Origin: JBDTVS01 sp040007095
Lineage (GTDB): Bacteria > Acidobacteriota > Vicinamibacteria > Vicinamibacterales > CAVVIG01
DNA: 50,669 bases
Assembly (NCBI GenBank): GCA_040007095.1
Contig: JBDTVS010000134.1
Location: 1-50,669 of the forward strand
Direction of reading: 5' to 3'
Both the position numbers and the translations under genes were made by a program. This document shows positions 48,399 through 50,669 of this stretch, one piece after another. Numbering within the stretch: position 1 is the first letter of the stretch; every line of letters starts with the position of its first letter. A model generated the notes under the pieces. It was not told the origin of the DNA, made no database searches, and saw nothing but the letters and a program-made list of their open reading frames with translations.

Positions 48399-48735
48399 CA
48401 AGACCTCCACGATTGCTTTCGATTCGCCGAGAACCGCGTCAGTATACTTGGGCTCCCGGCCACCGGCCATGGCCTGGCCAAAGTAGTGTGCACGCGTGCC
48501 GAAATCCTCGCTGCCATGGCGAAGCACCATTCGCTGTCAATCCCTTTCACGGGTGCCGCAAACATCCCGGTGCTCTTCATCAGTCTCGCCGGCGTCCCTC
48601 TGACCGGCTGACGAAGGCACCAACCGAGGCCGACAAGTTGTTTGCTCCCGGCAACTCTTTTCGCAAGCGCCGCGGCCACGTCATCGCGCGGACTCACCTG
48701 TGGGCAAGCGTGCCCCATCCGCTTGATGTGTCATT
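48399..48735. other. Divergent intergenic region, DUF697/DUF481 (right)
   Basis: 337 bp without a convincing gene. It must carry the promoters of the two divergent neighbours. A TTGACA on the minus strand (48541-48536) is a perfect -35 box but has no acceptable -10 partner. No RNA gene, repeat or clear operator is seen. Confidence 0.5.
48404..48408 (-). promoter_or_regulatory. Ribosome binding site of the right DUF697 gene
   Basis: GGAGG on the minus strand, five bases before ATG 48398; it excludes the longer reading frame that begins near 48530. Confidence 0.7.
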
Positions 48736-50055
48736 GTGAACAGTGCCGCGCCGTGCGGTTATGAAACTCTAGATCTATTGCAGAAGGCTTTCCACACCGG
48801 CCTGGCAGGCGTCGCGCTGATATCGCTGGTTCTGCTTCCGGGGCTGGCTGCGGCCCAAGCGGGCCGTGCTCCCCAGATCGCGACCCCGCCGCCAGTGGCC
48901 CGTCCCACCGTGGTCACACTGGCAAACGGCGACCGGGCAACCGGATTGCTGGCCCCCTCCGATGCCTCTGCGATTCACCTCAAGACCAAGGGGTTCGGGG
49001 ACCTCGTGCTCCCGTGGAAGGGCGTGATGGCCGTCGAGTTCGGCGACGCGATCGTCGTCAGTGTCGCGGACGGCCGGCAGCTGTCGGGACGCGCAGCGTT
49101 CAATCCCGACGGAACGCTCGTGCTCAAGGACGCGACCGGAGAATCCGCCGTCGCGCTGACCGCGATTGCGAGACTCATGTGGATCGACGACCCACGTCGG
49201 CGCGCCAACTGGCGCGACCACTGGAACGTATCTGCAGCGAGCCAGCTCCATGCCAGCAGAGGCAACTCGGGAGAGACGGATTTCGGCGGCGACCTTTCGA
49301 TCACAAGACAAGGCGAGCACAGCCGCTTCGGACTCTACGCGAACCGGCGCTTCAGCAACGCGTCGGATGGTGACTCGTTCTCTGAAGTCTCCGACAACGC
49401 GAATGCTGGCGTCCGCATCGACCGCAACATCTCCAAACGCCTGGTTGGCTTTGTCTCGACCGACTTTCAGCACGACCGCTTCCAGCGGCTGGAGCGCCTG
49501 TGGGTCTCCGGCGGGATGGGCTGGAACGTCGTCACAGGCGAGACCAGGAATTTCACGCTGCCAGTGGGCGTGTCACGCGGGCGCGACCGGCAAATCGAGG
49601 TGATCGCGGGAACCGGCACCGGGTTCGATGGGCGCGCCGTCGAGCTCAGCCGCTCGTACAACGAATTGCAGTTCGGCGATAGCGTCAGGCTGCAGTTGAA
49701 ACGGCAGCGGGGCACGATCTCGCAGGACCTGACCATCTATCGACAACTGGGGTCGGCGTCGGTTTCGGCCGATGCGGGGCTCGGAAACGGGGTGAGCAAC
49801 ATCCGGCCGATCGTCGGCAATGTGCGGGCCGAGTTCTCGGCCATGCTGGGATTGCAGTTTTCCTCGTGGCTGGGCTGGCAGGTGAGCGTTCACGACAGCT
49901 ATAACCGGCAACCGTACCAAAGCGTCGAGAGCAACGATTTTACGATCTCTGCCGGTTTGACCTTCGCCGTCGGCCGGAAGAACACACGGCCCTACGGGGG
50001 CACGTCCAGCAACGTCTCAAAGCGGGCGAGCGGCGACGCATTGCCGCAGCGATAA
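48736..50055 (+). CDS. DUF481-like outer-membrane protein (right copy, long form)
   Basis: 439 aa from the listed GTG. The signal segment (GLAGVALISLVLLPGLAAAQ) is followed by a small domain with the repeated style TLANGDRATGLLAPSDASAI and VLPWKGVMAVEF (about 60-160), a form often seen before DUF481 barrels. Then comes a barrel of alternating strands with aromatic girdle residues (GLYANRRFSNASD, FVSTDFQHDRFQRL, HDSYNRQPYQSV, TISAGLTFAVG). After the last strand there is a charged tail of about 25 residues, so unlike the left copy it does not end in Phe. The start is doubtful: no ribosome binding site precedes GTG 48736, and a TTG near 48778 would give a more compact signal peptide. Function of the family is unknown; an envelope role is likely. 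Confidence 0.75.
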   Translation: MNSAAPCGYETLDLLQKAFHTGLAGVALISLVLLPGLAAAQAGRAPQIATPPPVARPTVVTLANGDRATGLLAPSDASAIHLKTKGFGDLVLPWKGVMAVEFGDAIVVSVADGRQLSGRAAFNPDGTLVLKDATGESAVALTAIARLMWIDDPRRRANWRDHWNVSAASQLHASRGNSGETDFGGDLSITRQGEHSRFGLYANRRFSNASDGDSFSEVSDNANAGVRIDRNISKRLVGFVSTDFQHDRFQRLERLWVSGGMGWNVVTGETRNFTLPVGVSRGRDRQIEVIAGTGTGFDGRAVELSRSYNELQFGDSVRLQLKRQRGTISQDLTIYRQLGSASVSADAGLGNGVSNIRPIVGNVRAEFSAMLGLQFSSWLGWQVSVHDSYNRQPYQSVESNDFTISAGLTFAVGRKNTRPYGGTSSNVSKRASGDALPQR

Positions 50056-50135
50056 GAGCGCCCGGCGGATTTCTCCTGCGGCAAAGACGAGGGGCTGGAC
50101 GTGCTGCCCATCCAGCTGTCGGTTTCGAATTCGTA

Positions 50136-50337
50136 TCACGCAGCCACTGGGAGCTGGACGAGACCACGACAATGAGGTCCAGCGCACCCGATTCAGATCT
50201 ATTGGTGACGGCGTGAGTCCGGCTGCAAACGTCAGCGGCGTGTGCCCCGCCAACGCGGCGTGCGAGCGTGCCGCATTGTAATAGGTCTGGAACTCGGTCA
50301 GCTTGTGTTCCAAATTCCGGAAGGCCCAACAGCCAGG
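50136..50337 (-). pseudogene. Remnant of IS3-type transposase, 3' end
   Basis: The minus strand encodes the C-terminal end of a DDE integrase-type transposase: FRNLEHKLTEFQTYYNAARS, then HAALAGHTPLTFAAG and DLNRVRW. The usual closing motif HCRGLVQLPVAA followed by a stop (50136-50138) is present but in another reading frame, so a frameshift separates the two. Upstream the frame is closed by a TGA at 50338-50340, so the catalytic part is gone. This is a decayed insertion-sequence fragment, directly behind the DUF481 gene at the right side of the cluster. Confidence 0.75.
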
Positions 50338-50669
50338 TCATCCCTGTCTCTGTCCAGAGATCAGCCTCTTGCATACGATACGCTCCAAGCCTCTTGCACG
50401 GGCATGACCTCAGATAGAAAGGCGGCCCGCCACCTTTTTCAGCAACAGGACGTAGGTAGTGGCTCAGGCTATGGCATTAAAACCTGGCTGACGCCATCCT
50501 ACTATCCTCGTACCAACACCGTCTTCAAAGACCGTATTAGTCCCGCGCACTGGACGGCCGGAACGTTTCGGGGACGGTAGCATCGGGGGGGCCAGTCTAT
50601 GCGCTGCGTTCTCTAATGGCGGCACGCTCGAGGAGGCTCACCCGTGTTCGGCGGAGGTCAGGTCTCGTC
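50338..50669. other. Right-edge stretch without a recognisable gene
   Basis: 332 bp in which I see no supported gene, RNA or repeat. It may be further decayed mobile-element DNA, since the transposase remnant ends abruptly at its border. Confidence 0.4.

Noticed and set aside
48513..48541. Possible promoter for the right DUF697 gene, TTGACA on the minus strand
   Set aside because: At 17-base spacing the -10 position reads ATGGCA, which does not resemble TATAAT; no better spacing helps.
50242..50580. 112-codon plus-strand open frame near the right end
   Set aside because: No recognisable domain; its first part is antisense to the transposase remnant, the codon pattern differs from the neighbours, and there is no ribosome binding site.

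Overview
This window is most of a large lipopeptide biosynthetic gene cluster from a high-GC bacterium. The sequence names no host. DUF481-type outer-membrane barrels, DUF697 proteins, an M28-like lipoprotein and an IS3-type transposase tail would fit an Acidobacteriota-like Gram-negative, but that is only an inference.

Layout. 1-2672 (-): a fatty acyl-AMP ligase (FAAL)-ACP-ketosynthase protein that runs off the left edge, preceded in the same direction by a P-loop kinase-like gene and a DUF481 barrel (2681-4530). 4712-6882 (+): a DUF697 protein and an M28-peptidase-like lipoprotein that has lost metal ligands. 6800-20304 (-): a flavin-dependent halogenase, a stand-alone A-T NRPS protein and a two-module NRPS (C-A-T-E-C-A-T-C). 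Only 43 bp separate this from a plus-strand operon (20348-47805): cyclic-peptide ABC exporter, SPFH protein, 66-aa membrane protein, PKS/NRPS hybrid (KS-AT-ACP-AMT-C-A-T-C), NRPS (halfC-A-T-E), NRPS (halfC-A-T-C-T-E-C-halfC-A-T-TE) and an APH-fold kinase. Then come a second DUF697 gene (-), a second DUF481 gene (+) and a transposase remnant.

How it works. FAAL plus a PKS module with a class III aminotransferase and no ketoreductase is the logic of the iturin/mycosubtilin family: a fatty acid is activated, elongated and transaminated to a beta-amino fatty acid that then receives a peptide. Condensation-domain subtypes (LCL or DCL) and epimerase positions allow only one consistent protein order: hybrid PKS/NRPS, then the 32538 gene, then the minus-strand 11155-20304 gene, then the 36518 gene with its thioesterase. 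This gives seven residues with configuration L-D-D-L-L-D-L, the iturin pattern. By pocket residues, positions 1 and 7 look like Ser, position 5 like Asn and position 2 aromatic-like. Module 6 has no adenylation domain; the stand-alone A-T protein (8592-11132) is the obvious candidate to load it in trans. A halogenase and two kinase-like genes could decorate the product or protect the producer.

The main novelties are the A-less module with its likely trans partner, half-condensation domains in front of four adenylation domains, the non-collinear split of the assembly line across two strands, and an inverted pair of DUF481/DUF697 paralogues around the core. All product statements are inferences from domain logic.
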